This document shows positions 1 to 11,471 of a DNA stretch of 64,000 bases, one piece after another. A program made the position numbers and the translations under genes. Below the pieces are notes generated by a model. It ran no database searches, was not told the DNA's origin, and saw only the letters and a list, made by a program, of their open reading frames with translations. The stretch is taken from assembly GCA_034440575.1 (NCBI GenBank), contig JAOTOL010001633.1:62001-126000 (forward strand), given 5' to 3'. Origin of the DNA: Imbricaverruca yamaguchii (lineage: Eukaryota > Arthropoda > Thecostraca > Neoverrucidae). How positions within the stretch are numbered: the stretch's first letter is position 1; every line of letters begins with the position of its first letter.

Positions 1-862
1 TATTTCAGTCTGGAAATGTCTTAGGCTTTTTTTCTGATGTTTTGTGCTATGGCAGAATTTTGTGCTATCTACTCGGGTCGTTGGCATGAATGTCGCACAT
101 AAAGAAGGATGCATATAGTACAATTGACGTGGTATGGTAACCTTTTGAACGATTCATTATTATTCTCCAGCGCGTCGTGCAACCAGTGTGAATTTGTATT
201 CATGAATTTTTAATGATTATTTGTGGCTGGAAAAAGATATCAAAAGCGATGTATGACAACGTTGTTTGGTGTCGATTTTGACCCAGCTGTTGGAATTTGC
301 GAATGTTTCACTGATCATGCCGATTTCCTTGTCTAACATGCTCATCGTTTCTGATAAACATGTTTATGTCTGCCCTGCCACCAGGTGGGGCTCGCCGGGA
401 TGAACGGCTTCGTTGGTACTATCTACCTAGACCATCGAGATGTACGACCCGAGACGAGAATTCGTGGTACATCTGCAGCGTCATGAACTACCATCAGCTG
501 TGCGATGATGTGGACATGGTGTGTTCGCCGCCCAGCGAGTGCCAGCTGTGATGACCTGGAGCGGCCACATCGCCGGCTATATGGCCGACCACCATCGGCG
601 CGCCGGCTCTGTTCGCAAGCCCTGACTGTGACACTGATGGCGGCAGTCAACGCAGAGACCGACGGACCGGACGCGCTAGTGGGACGAAGCGGTACAGGCA
701 CCAATGTGCTGCCGGGTGGCCAGAGATGTGTGCCCTGGAGTTTGCTTCGCACTCGGCCGCGATGCTAGTGTGACTGCATTGACACTGAGACCCACCGTCA
801 CCTTGGGGGCGAGGTGGATGGTGAAAGTGAGATCCGCCGCCCGAGTGTGTTCGCGGAACGCG
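1..862. other. Non-coding or unassigned left end
   Basis: I see no gene I can support. Positions 1-350 are AT-rich and featureless. Positions 360-900 are richer in CpG and hold short open frames on both strands that look like chance. One of them, from about 385, follows an acceptor-like CCACCAG and reads GLAGMNGFVGTIYLDHRDV, which faintly resembles the end of a laminin-G-like domain. It hits a stop at about 484 and has no clear donor, so I do not call it an exon. Confidence 0.4.
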
Positions 863-878
863 CCGTGGAATGCACACG

Positions 879-1035
879 GTTGGTGATTGGTTTTGCGACA
901 CATCGACCGTTCAGTCATGTAGCGTCGCCAATCTATCACGCCGATTGGTCGCGGGCGAAGAGTAGCGGCAGGTGAGACTCGAACCCACAACCTTCCGATT
1001 GTGAGACGAGCAACTTACCTCTAGGCTATTCCTCC
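879..1035 (-). mobile_element. tRNA-derived SINE (family S1), complete, with 16-bp TSD
   Basis: On the minus strand this is a tRNA-like head (B box GGTTCGAGTC at about 967-976) followed by a body with GCGACCAATCGGCGTG and GATTGGCGACGCTACATG. It ends in AAAACCAATCACCAAC. The direct repeat CCGTGGAATGCACACG lies at 863-878 and again at 1036-1051, as expected for target-primed insertion. The body is 157 bp, the same length as the copy at 32,845-33,001, and both share the tRNA head and the tail. The acceptor stem does not pair, so this is a SINE and not a working tRNA gene. Confidence 0.88.
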
Positions 1036-1357
1036 CCGTGGAATGCACACGAAGGGTGTGAATGGTAATGCATCTGGCATTGTTGAATGCCATCCACGGC
1101 TGTGTGTATTCCGTTGTGTCGACTTTCCCCATTGACGCATTGCTCCGCATTATATCGTTCGTCAGCCCAGCGAGCGGTGGCGATACGTGTCACGTTCTTT
1201 AACGCTGGGTTTCGAGTGCATGATTGTGTGTTTAAAGTCTTTTTGTTGTATATTTTGTATTGTGTTACCCTGAAGAAGACCTGTGGCTGAGACGTTGGTG
1301 ATTTCTTTGTTTATGAAAATATAGTTTTCTCACTGTGCCACTTATGCATAAGTTGTC

Positions 1358-1360
<3 letters not shown>

Positions 1361-1389
<29 letters not shown>
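1361..1389. repeat. (AT)n microsatellite
   Basis: An uninterrupted alternating AT run immediately upstream of a 34-bp perfect palindrome. Confidence 0.95.
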
Positions 1390-1394
<5 letters not shown>

Positions 1395-1397
1395 CAT

Positions 1398-1431
1398 ACA
1401 CAAATGTATATGTATACATATACATTTGTGT
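1398..1431. repeat. Perfect 34-bp palindrome
   Basis: The half-site ACACAAATGTATATGTA is followed directly by its own reverse complement with no spacer. It lies nine bases past the end of the (AT)n run, so it can form a cruciform in already easily melted DNA. Confidence 0.9.
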
Positions 1432-3579
1432 TGATTCATAGCAGTTATTGGGGGGAAAGTGCTACAGGATTGCTGTACGTGTAAGATGCAGCTTTTGTAT
1501 AAAATGCAGGTGTACGTACAAGAACCCATGCACCTGAGGTGAACGGGTGGAATCCGCCCACTTCTCAGTTTGTATTTTTGTTATGATATTTCATAAACAG
1601 GCAGCTTTCTTGCACTGCGTTCTTGCAACTTCGTTACGGATTGATAAGCGCATCTTATGCAACAAAAATCATCGAAATCCGCGAGCAAATATGAAAATGT
1701 TGTGAGTGTTAAATCGACCGGCCGGGCGGCGGGCGGCGAACATTCGAGGGCACAATGGTTTCGTCGGTGCGGTGGAGCGGTGGTGCGATGAGGCAAGCGA
1801 TTACACGACCTTATTTCATCTTCAAGGCCTGGGACCATGCAAATTGTACTGAAACGAGTTCACTATGTCCTTAATCTATCGTCCAAATTTTGTACCTATA
1901 GCTTCAACAGTTGCAGAGGTGTTACGGGCGGGGGACTGAATCCCCCGTCCTGTGTGCGTTGTGTCAGAGGCCCTCCAATGTGTGTGTTTGTTAATAGATC
2001 CTGCCCTCAGTTATGTTTGTATGGAAGATTTAGACCACTTAAACTGCTGATATGATAAATTTGTAATTGGTGTGGTGTTGAAGAGGAATATAAAAATAAA
2101 ACTACACGTCTAGAAGACCAGGTTTTCCCGTAGGGGTAGACAATTTTCCCACTCAGTTGAAAGCACAACAAAAGGACAGCAAATGCAATTTTCGAAACGT
2201 ACCGTTCTATATGTGTGTTTACCAGCCACCTTTCCTCTGTTGCTGTTGACTAACTATTCCTCCGAGTAGTTAGTCCACACACGTAAGGTGAATGCTGCCT
2301 GAGAAAGGTGTGTGGACGAATAAGTGCTAAGTTTGGCTATATCTGGGAATCTGAGTGAAATGCGATTTCCGACCTTCACATTTTCATGACTTGTCATGGG
2401 AAGATGAGGGTGTGATAATTGTTGCAAAATTCCATGAAAAGGATAATAATACAACGTAGTCACCTTTAATAATCTGACAGCACTTAGCACATCACACATA
2501 ATTATGGGAGAAACGCACCGTCACTTGCCATCTGCCGCGATCTACCAACAGCCAGACTGCAACACCATGAAGATGTACAAATGTATGTATGTGACCATAT
2601 CACACCCATGTAACCGATCATAATACACCATGACCTTTAACTCAACATCGTTACCAGTACCAGTGCCCTACTAGTAAGGGTAGGCACATGGTGCAATGAA
2701 GCAGCCGTCGTGAACGATGTAAAATCGATCTCATCCATGTCTCATAGCGTTTCTAAACTTATGTAGCAGAACAAATGTCGATATTGAATTCGCCCCTCCT
2801 AGCCGGCGTCGAACTAAAACCTTGCGACTGCATGCTTTCTGCTTGTATTATCATAGACACACGTTTGCTCGTGGACTGTCAATCCTGAAATCGTACTGAG
2901 GGCGTGAGACCGCACAGCTGTCAAAGAAAGAAGCCGGTGCAGATTGGCAGGGGTAAAAGCAATGGCGTGAACAAGACAGGCCACATACGAGCAAACGAGG
3001 TGTAAGCCAAGGAGAAGGCGGTATAAAAGCAGGTGAGTACATAAGGGTTTGGGATCGCATGATCAGTTGGGTGTGGGGGTAAGATGCTCAGCCTTCGGGT
3101 AGTCAATACGCTCAAATATCAAGTTCTCTGTTGATTTGGGTCATTGTATATTCCCCATCTTAAAAAAGATTAATTTCGTAAATATTATTTTCCATTTTCC
3201 TGTTTTCCATGAACCATTTCCAATGTTCATGGGAACTAGGAATAAAGTACATTTATCCCTGACCGGCTATAGCATATCCGGGGACAAAATAATCTCGAAA
3301 TGGTCAATCGCAAGACTATTATCACATAGGTATGGAGCCGAAATGACTTCTTCCCCCTTTTCTTCGCAAGGTGCCTAATTTCATTATTGTTTTTACCATA
3401 TTTATGTACGTTGCCTCAAATTTATCAAGATGGATAAAAAAGGTATGATATGAAACAAAATGTAACCATCAAAGCAAACTCCACATTGCCATGAATGCTA
3501 AATTGCTTGCTTGCACCATTGCTTGAATTTTCGTGAGTTTGACTTGAAAAGTTGGGGCCAGGTGCCAAGTTGGGTAAAT

Positions 3580-3602
3580 GGGGGGGGGGGGGGGGGGGGG
3601 GG
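3580..3602. repeat. Poly-G homopolymer (23 G)
   Basis: Twenty-three consecutive G on the + strand, the longest of six G runs of nine or more in the window. Such runs can form G-quadruplexes and often vary in length between sequencing reads. Confidence 0.95.
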
Positions 3603-3966
3603 CAGCTGCAAGTTTGGGGATTGAGGCCCTCCCAACTGAATAAGGTCCTACACCTATGCAAGTACAACACAAGACATCAAATGTGCTATACTCTGTATGG
3701 CCGTCGGATTCGCGGACACCGCAGCATTAAGACTGTTGAAATTATCGAGAACTAAATGCACTTAATGTATGCTATCTTCATGCTTTTGTATTGTTTACTT
3801 TGTTTGCTGTTTATTCTGCAGCTATTCTAAGAATTATCCATTTCTGACGTCTCTCCGTTTTGGACGTACCATATGTCTCATATTGTAAAATACGTGTGCG
3901 TCGCTATCACGGAAGTAGGTACGTGCCTGCGAAATAAGCAAATTAGTCGTTATAGTGCATGTCACC

Positions 3967-3970
3967 AATA

Positions 3971-4004
<34 letters not shown>

Positions 4005-4016
4005 GTATATATATAA
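3967..4016. repeat. AT-rich microsatellite
   Basis: Alternating AT with two or three GTAT interruptions. AT-rich DNA with ATAAATAAATAATAAAT follows to about 4,070. Confidence 0.9.
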
Positions 4017-4116
4017 GTATGTACATCATAATGTATATACCAATAAATAAATAATAAATAATATATCAATAAAACACAAGTAGGCATTTATTACACATGT
4101 AATGCAATGTATTTTC

Positions 4117-4340
4117 GGATCCCCCGAGCAGGGTTTTTCAGTGTCGGTTACAGGTGCATCAATGTGCCGCACAAACCATCGTCACGATCATCACGCATGA
4201 CACGGAAGCACTATAAATTAGAGCCCGAACATGCGCAGCATTACCGAAAGCCTCCGCCTGAAAACACTAGCCACCTGAATTCCTCACATCTGGAGGCAGG
4301 TTGTTCCATGTTCGGCAAGCTCTCGATATGAAGGATAGGT
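4117..4340 (-). mobile_element. 5'-truncated 3' end of the CR1/L2-like LINE found at 45.9-49 kb
   Basis: This stretch matches about 45,865-46,110 in the same orientation with scattered differences. It includes the C-terminal end of the LINE protein and the 3' end, which on the minus strand reads CCCTGCTCGGGGGATCCG followed by AAAA. The second copy carries the same end motif. Only the last ~225 bp of the element is present, the usual outcome of incomplete reverse transcription. I did not find a clean TSD. Confidence 0.8.
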
Positions 4341-4796
4341 GTAGTATGCATGCATAGTATACACGTATACCTGTAGCTAGAATATTTTAGAAATTAATTA
4401 TTCCCCATTTTGAGGGTTGTGCGTCGGATGATAGGTCATACACCATGCTGTAGCACCGGCTAAAGGACAAGGGTGTGCACCAAGAGTAATTATCGAAGCT
4501 CAACAACACAATGTCCGCAGTGTGAAGGCCCTGCCAGCGCCGGGTACTTCTGTCACGGGCGGATTCAGAATTGTCACGATTCAGAATTGTCAGAATTGTC
4601 ATTCTTGGAATCCTCGCCTTCAGATCTAGTGTATATATATATCAACCATGAACGGTTCACGCCAACATGGTAATATCATTGGTAACATTAACATTTGTAA
4701 CATGATTGAACACTTGTTTAAAAAAGAAAGAGGCGACCATCAATGCGGCTACAATAGACTCAGACCTGTGACGTACCAGGGAAAATTTATCAACAT
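4341..4796. other. Non-coding spacer
   Basis: No gene seen. At about 4,565-4,605 the short motif TCAGAATTGTCA is repeated three times, and a short (TA)n run lies near 4,632-4,641. The stretch ends where the GC-rich leader of the next element begins. Confidence 0.45.
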
Positions 4797-5469
4797 CAAT
4801 ATGCTCCCCGATGAGGCATCACCTTTCCGTGGTGGGGGGATTGCGTGCCTCAAGGATCCGGCGGCCAGACCACCAGGCGGCCGAGGAGAGGTCAGACTAA
4901 GAGTGCCTCACTCGTCCTTCCATCCATACGCCCCCATTCCAATGCCCATCTCATCCCAAAACAAGTCCTTCACCTAGCCCTACAACACTAACTATCCCTA
5001 CTATGAGCAGGCAGGGCAACTTCCACGGTCCTGCCCACCAGCTCAGTTGTATCGGGGTAGCCGCGCCCCCTTGGCCCGTCCCCCGTGGTTCACGGAGTCC
5101 TGGAGGTTGAGGTCCCCCGTCGCACGGTGCTAGTTGTGACGGGGGACCAACACACCTGTTTGGTCCCGATATCCCGGAGGGGGCGGGCGGGCCCGTGGGG
5201 CCTCACGCGGGTCAAGTGGCAGGTCGCCTCGGGCTGGGGGGCCTGGGTTTCCTAGTGCCTGCCGGCCCGGCCGGCCGGGGTCAAGGGGTGGGCGGCGCTG
5301 GATCCTGGTCGGGGTGGTGAGTCTCTCTCTCCCGGCCGGGCGAAGGCACCGCCTGCCCCGTATAGCTCATCTGGTGTCTGACGACCTCCCGTCCGCGGGA
5401 CACAGGCGTCCCCCCAGTAGGGCCCCTCTGAGGTGGGGCACCGGATGAGCAGAACAAAACATACAACGC
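4797..5469 (+). other. Probable 5' UTR/promoter region of the Jockey-like LINE
   Basis: GC-rich sequence unlike the AT-rich DNA before it, starting near the motif CACCTTTCCGTGGTGG and running to the first ATG of ORF1 at 5,470. Non-LTR elements of this kind carry an internal promoter in this position. That role is inferred from position only. Confidence 0.5.
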
Positions 5470-7091
5470 ATGGCATCTACTAAACAAAAACACTTTCCTG
5501 GTCCCTCCCGTGAGGGTCAGACCAATTCCTACTGCGGCCGAGATCGGTACACCTCTGCGGAGGCACCCCGGTACCTCGTGTTCTTGTGTTCCGATGGAGG
5601 AACAAAGGCCTCGCGTCCCTGTCCCCGTTTCAGAGGAGAGACGGCTGCGACAGGTTTGGTAACATTCTGAGATGCGACAAACTGAAAGATGGTGCACTAG
5701 AGGTGGAGTTCGTCGAAGCAGAGCAGGCAGCCAGGGCGCTTAAATCATCCGAGTTTGTATACTATGTGCGGAGGGACGGGAAAAAGGAGAAGGAAATTGT
5801 TGCGATCACTGTAGAGCCTCACAAAACAAAAAACACATCGCGTGGGGTGATAAACTGCTACGATTTGAGGGAGGTATCGGAAGATGAGATTGTCGAAGGA
5901 CTGGCAAATTTCGGAGTCATCGCCGCGAGAAAAATGAAAGTGAAAAGAGGAGCAGATTTCATTCCAGCCAACAACATTATTCTGACATTTAAAAGCACAG
6001 ATATACCCCCCGAGATCAGAGTTGGCTATCTACGAGTAAAGGTAAGACAGTTTCTTCCAAATCCAATGCGATGCTTCAAATGTCAAAAATTTGGACACAC
6101 TGCCCAATGTTGCAGAAACCGCCCAGCCTGCAGCAAGTGTGCCTCCCATGAGCATCCTTTTGAAAATTGCAATTCGGAGAACGCATTTTGTGCCAGCTGC
6201 GGTGACGGACAGGAGCCCCACACGCCGTTTGATCGTGCGTTCCCAAGCTACATTAGGGAAAAGGAGATTATTTCGTTTAAACACATCAACAAACTAACAT
6301 TCAGAGCAGCAAGAGAGTTTTATGAAAGATCGCATCCCAAACAATCATACGCATCAAAGGCCAGGAACGCCACGTTGCTTCCACAAAACCTACAACCCGA
6401 TAGGGCCGCCGAGCTGATCACCCAGCTCACAGCCCTTCTCCGAACATTTGGAGTACCTCTGGCGACACCAGAGAGGCAGGCGCAGCCCCTCTCACAAACT
6501 ACCGCAACCACCGAGGTTCCACTCCCAGGTGAAGACACCGATAAACAATCCAAGGCGTCATCTAGGTCGGCCTCTGTGGGCGAGGAATGGACCCTGGTCA
6601 CCCGGTCTAAGAGGCCAGCTCGGTCCCCCATACCCAAGCCTAGCCTCTCCCCCTCTGCCACACCATCTACCTTGAAATCCCCGCCCCTTACACCCCGTCC
6701 ACTCTCCAGCCTCCCCTCCTCTCCCTCGCGCACTACCACCACCCCTAAGTCCATCCTCTCCACCTCCTCCCTCCCTGAATCCTCCCCCCTTCCTGAGAGC
6801 CGAGGCTCGCCATCGCCCTCACCCTCGACATCTGCGCCTGCATCGCCATCAAAAAACGCGCACCGACCAAGCCAAATAGCAGACATCAGTCTACAATTTC
6901 AGGAAGCCGAAAGGCGTGCCCGCGAAGCCAAACGAGCTCGGCTCGCTCAAATAGAAAAGGCCCGGGTCAAGGGCCGCAAAGGTACAGATATGTCGCCTCC
7001 CCCAAACTCAGCTACCCGGTCGCCGCGACGGCGAGTGGAGGGGCCGGGGGAGCATCTGACATGGGTCCTCCCCCGCCTCCGCCGCAGCTAA
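5470..7091 (+). pseudogene. LINE ORF1 (Gag-like RNA-binding protein), frameshifted
   Basis: The likely start is the ATG at 5,470, opening MASTKQKHFPGPSREG. The frame shifts near 5,585 into a long open frame that runs to 7,091. The middle carries a two-lobed RNA-binding region, then zinc knuckles at about 6,070-6,230. The first is CX2CX4HX4C (CFKCQKFGHTAQCC) and the second begins CSKCASHEH. The third starts CASCGDGQEPH but reads DRAFP where the family has a closing cysteine, so it is probably broken. A Ser/Pro-rich tail follows at about 6,540-6,850. ORF1 proteins of Jockey-like elements coat the element RNA and chaperone integration. A short proline-rich frame at 7,061-7,252 may be the shifted C-terminus. 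Confidence 0.82.
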
Positions 7092-7428
7092 GTGTCCCCA
7101 GAAACGGGGGCTTCCTCCGTCCGAATGCTCGCCGTGGGGATGGCTCGCAGACGTCCCGCCCGAAGACAAACTCACTCAGTCCTGATCTGAGCTACCTACC
7201 TGAGTCCTCGATAGACTGTCCTTCGAGACAGGGCGCTGGGATTCAATCCTAAAACCGCATCCGACTTTTTGTAGCAACAATGACGTCCACACGTGAATAT
7301 CTGGTTTGCGTTCTTTTCTTATTAACTAACCAAGCTCTCGCTGGGTTTGTGGTATGCACTATCCAGTTTGTATAACTATATCCTCTGACCACGCTCATGT
7401 TTTACTTTATTAACTTACTCACATCGTA

Positions 7429-8598
7429 GTTTTACAGTGGAACTGCAGGGGAATAAAATCCAGCTTCAATGACCTTCGACATCTCTTAAGTTCCCGGACG
7501 CCGTCGGTTTTATGCATTCAGGAAACGAAACTGGCTCCAGGTGCTTCGTTTTAACTTAAAAATTGCACTGTTTTACGAAAAGACGTACCGTCTAGCACTG
7601 TGTTGCATGGCGGCGTGCTCATTGCTCTCCACAATTCTGTTCCATTTACACATGTACCTCTCTCTTCAAATATCCAGCGCATTGCTGCTCATGTAGTAAT
7701 AAACCACCGTACCGTTTCTATATGCAGCATATATCTACCACCGGGCAGACTGTTTCCACTTTCCGATCTTTCTCAAACTGTAAATCAACTCACACCTCCG
7801 GTAATGGTGTGTGGCGATTTTAATGCGCACCACTGTCTTTGGGGCTCAACCACAATTACTAGCCGTGGACGTGCAATGGAACGTTTTATAAGCGATTTCC
7901 CTTTATGCATTCTTAACACGGGAACACCAACATATATTACATTACCGACTGGACAGACGTCCGTGCTGGACCTCACTCTCTGCAGTCCAGAAATTGCACC
8001 TGTCTTAGAGTGGTCGGTTGATAGTGATCCATATAACAGCGTCCACTTCCATGTTTACTCCCATTTCATTAATCGAGTCCCGGTTGGGCAACGACCTTCA
8101 AAGTGGCTATTTTACCGAGCCGACTGGGAGGCTTTCCAAGCTAACCTTGAAAGCACCCTCCGCGACCACTGTGATGAATCCCCCATCTCCGTGGAAACAT
8201 TCACTTCGTCGACCCTGTAGAGTGCCCAGTGGCACATCCCCGGATCATCGGGAACGTCCATTCTAGCACCAGTCCCATGGTGGTCAGATAAGTGTCTGGA
8301 GGCTATCCGTGCTAGGAAGATGGCATTCCGTATATTTAATAATAATAGCTGCACGTACAATTTAATAGCTTTTGCAAAGCACGAGCGCTCGCGCGACGTA
8401 TTATTGCCGAGGCGAAACGAGACTCGTGGACAGCCTATGTAAGCACGTTAAATCGTTCTACGTCACTGTCTACTGTACGGTCCCGCATAAAGCGTTTCTC
8501 GGGGAAATACGCCCCGGTTCCTCTCCCTGTCTTGCACATAGCAGGACAGGACATCATCGACCGGGAAGAAGTGGCTGATAAAATAGGATGTGCATATT
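7429..8598 (+). pseudogene. LINE ORF2 N-terminal part: apurinic-type endonuclease and linker, broken
   Basis: The endonuclease starts VLQWNCRGIKSSFNDL and contains IQETKL, then IYLPPG, GDFNAHHCLWGS and VLDLTL. These are the ordered motifs of LINE endonucleases, which nick the target DNA for reverse transcription. A single in-frame stop at 7,552-7,554 interrupts it. The catalytic SDHFP-type motif near 8,035-8,050 reads NSVHFH, so the aspartate is lost. A stop falls at 8,218-8,220. Linker sequence such as AEAKRDSWTAYVSTLN continues in other frames to about 8,598 and then ends. Confidence 0.82.
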
Positions 8599-9499
8599 GC
8601 ATATGTCTGTGAGAAAATGTGAATTCATGCACATCCTTGCATTTGTCTCCGTATGAAATTTATCATAATTTCATAAATATTCCTTACTGGTCAGATAAAA
8701 AACAGTGAAACATGTACATTCAAGGCAACAGTTTTGCATTCTTCCTAATGATACATGATATCATGGTTGTTAATTTGTCCAGTCTGAAGCTATGGATGCT
8801 GCTGCTTGTAGGTAGAAACATTAACATTACCTGTTGTATCTAATTTGGATACAATATGGGTGAATCACCTGATTGCCACCAAAGTGCAAAAGAGGTTTGG
8901 TTAGGTTTTCATTTAATTAAATGCATAATGTTCAGATAGAATCACCATTAATTATGCTTCAAAACATGTATGAAATACTTTTCCTGAAATGCAATATACC
9001 TATGGTATGATGGAAAAAGAAACTGACGAGGCACGTTCTGCCAGGCCAGGCTCTTCAATTCATATTTTGCATTATTCCTTATTACAAAGGCCATTCTTGG
9101 GATTACATATGTGCTCACTAACTTTAGGATACTCATGAACACCAGAATTGGTAGCCACGTTGCCTCAACTAGGTATGTTGCAAAACATGTAACTATTTTA
9201 TGAGACACAGAACTAATCTCTGGGTGAGTGATGCTCGAGTATTTGGGGAGCCAACCAGGTGAGAGAACCAGGTGAAAGGGGAAGTTTGGGGTTCCAAACA
9301 CTTAAGACAGCATGCAACAAAAAGCTCTGCTGCGGCTCCTGTATGGCCAAACCAGTAATTGTACTGTGTTTACTGAGCACAACAATGATCAGGCTATCCA
9401 TATTCAAACAGTTCCTTTCAATGAAAATCCTCTAACCACTTTCAAAGTGTAACTTTAACACATAATTAATTTGTATTGGTGCATCATATTTCAAATATG

Positions 9500-9597
9500 A
9501 AAACTTGGTTGTGCAGGATTACTTCACTGTGGCTGTTGTAGAAGTTATTAGTAGGTGCTAAAAAATACTGGTGTAACTGGGAAACAAAATATCACAA
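9500..9597 (+). repeat. Dispersed repeat R2, copy 1
   Basis: The core GGTTGTGCAGGATTACTTC and the following ~80 bp recur at 55,527-55,624 in the same orientation with moderate divergence. No coding potential or tRNA-like head is visible, so the class of element is unknown. Confidence 0.7.
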
Positions 9598-9747
9598 GTC
9601 ACTTCCCCAGTTTTTTTAAAGCCAACTACTCAAGGAAGCAAAAAATGGTGTATGCAGATTTTCCTAGCTCCATACACAAATCACATTTAGAACTATGTAA
9701 TCAGACCTTGTTATTTTTGCACAGGGAGGTTCATATTTTATTAATTT

Positions 9748-9911
9748 CATCATCATTTTTGTTATTTACAAGCTGAATGTGACATGGGAGACGGCCAAAT
9801 GTAGGTGTTCAGAAAATGGAATGTGTTAGATCCATCATCATTTTTATTATTTACAATCTGAATGTAACATGGGATACATCCGAAGGTAGGCGTTCGGAAA
9901 ATGTAATGTGT
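9748..9911 (+). repeat. 85-bp tandem duplication
   Basis: Two head-to-tail copies, starting at about 9,748 and 9,833. Both open with CATCATCATTTTT and contain CTGAATGT and CATGGGA. They differ at roughly one base in eight, so the duplication is not recent. Confidence 0.85.
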
Positions 9912-11349
9912 TCGGGTTGGTACCTACCCCCTCTTCCCCTACCAAGGTATGTAGGGACCTACAATTACAAAAAAAAAACCTATATCCATCAACATGTCTG
10001 AACATTAACATACCTTTCTGTAGTATCCAGCTTGACCATCGACCTCCAGAAGCAAACTGGCTTTCCGGAAATAGTTTGATAGGCTCGTGGCCCTCATGTT
10101 TGCTCTTGGCATGTCTGTAGGTGCTCTGCTCAGTTCCGGACCACGAACACGCCCCGTGGCCACAATGGCACTTTCGCCTTACTCTTTTCTTGCTGCCTGC
10201 AATCTTCTCTCGCTCAGCTAATCTTTGGTTGGTTTTGATTTTCTACACCAATACCACGAGGAACAAAGTCAACACAAGTCAACGTGAACCCCAGGCAGTT
10301 TCGCAATCACTCAAAACCGAAGAAACAATCCACCGGTATCATGAACCACGCACATGTGCGCGTCCTCAACGTACCACCACGAGCTACTTGATTTCAATTG
10401 CCTAATTTACTACTATATTTCTGGACGACAACCACGACAACCATTGGTCTCCGTCCCGACGGCGCTTACGGAGACCACGGTATGCCATTGGTTTAACATT
10501 GTGGTCGCCAGAAAAGCGCCGTCCTGTGCCGACCGGAGCGTATAGTATACATCTATTAGGTAAGATTGACGGGATATTTTATAGTATGTATTAGAGGCAA
10601 ACTCCTAGTATGCCTTTGGTCTGGAAAAAGATGAATGGTGCTAAATAATAGTATCCGATACATCGACGAATACTGCCCATTTGGTTAAAATATTGCCGAA
10701 CATATTCACCACAAAAAGACACCCAGCTGACATCCAGCCGACGGCAGACTGGTCCAGTTGGGCGGTACGCCGCGGGCTATGGTAGCATTGATACGGCAGT
10801 CACGTGATGGCACCGACTGACGAATTCTCTCACCAGATTCACATGTCGCCTGGTACAGAAACTTGGAACTGCTGTAAGATGACATATTTCCACAAAGTTT
10901 TCCAACATCCCAGGAGGATTCGGGCCTGGGAACTAAGTGGCGGCGAAACCTATGCACGACCGTAATAACTATAGGTACACCAGACAAGGACATTGATGCC
11001 ACTCCTATACTCTTCCGAAGACCAATGGAAAGTCACATGCATTCGTGGTATTCTGTTACATACTAAAATGTACTCTGGAGCAACTGCCCGCATCCGATAA
11101 TACAATCACTGCCCACCTCTCACTGCGATAATTATACAGGCCGTCATGCGAGCCGGCTGACGTTTGTGAATTGGTTGCTTGGCGCGCAATGTAACGGCTT
11201 GCGCGTCAACGACTTGATCGACTTACTAGCGGCCCACGTACTGTTTTGACTCGCAAATGAATTTTCGCCGATAAGCACAACAATGATGTTGTCTGGTGCT
11301 AATGAATTTTCGCCGATAATGCTATTGTCCAGAGAGCTGTTTTCAAGAC

Positions 11350-11471
<122 letters not shown>

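Larger units (their letters stand above)
1052..3579. other. Non-coding stretch
   Basis: Mostly AT-rich DNA with only short, unconvincing open frames on either strand. It holds an (AT)n run and a perfect palindrome, listed separately. Nothing else recognisable was found: no transposase, reverse transcriptase or tRNA-like motif. Confidence 0.5.
4797..8600 (+). mobile_element. Jockey-like non-LTR retrotransposon, decayed, lacking its reverse transcriptase
   Basis: A two-ORF LINE in + orientation. A GC-rich leader (about 4,797-5,469) is followed by ORF1 with zinc knuckles (5,470-7,091) and then ORF2 beginning with an apurinic endonuclease (from 7,429). The linker between endonuclease and reverse transcriptase continues in shifted frames to about 8,598, and similarity then stops abruptly. 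No YADD-type reverse transcriptase or 3' UTR follows. LINEs normally lose their 5' end, so losing the 3' half suggests a later deletion or rearrangement. Confidence 0.8.

Noticed and set aside
962..1035. tRNA gene on the minus strand
   Set aside because: A B box is present but the acceptor stem does not pair, and a TSD-flanked SINE body continues beyond it.
6320..6886. 188-codon minus-strand frame rich in Gly and Arg
   Set aside because: Antisense shadow of the Ser/Pro-rich tail of LINE ORF1.
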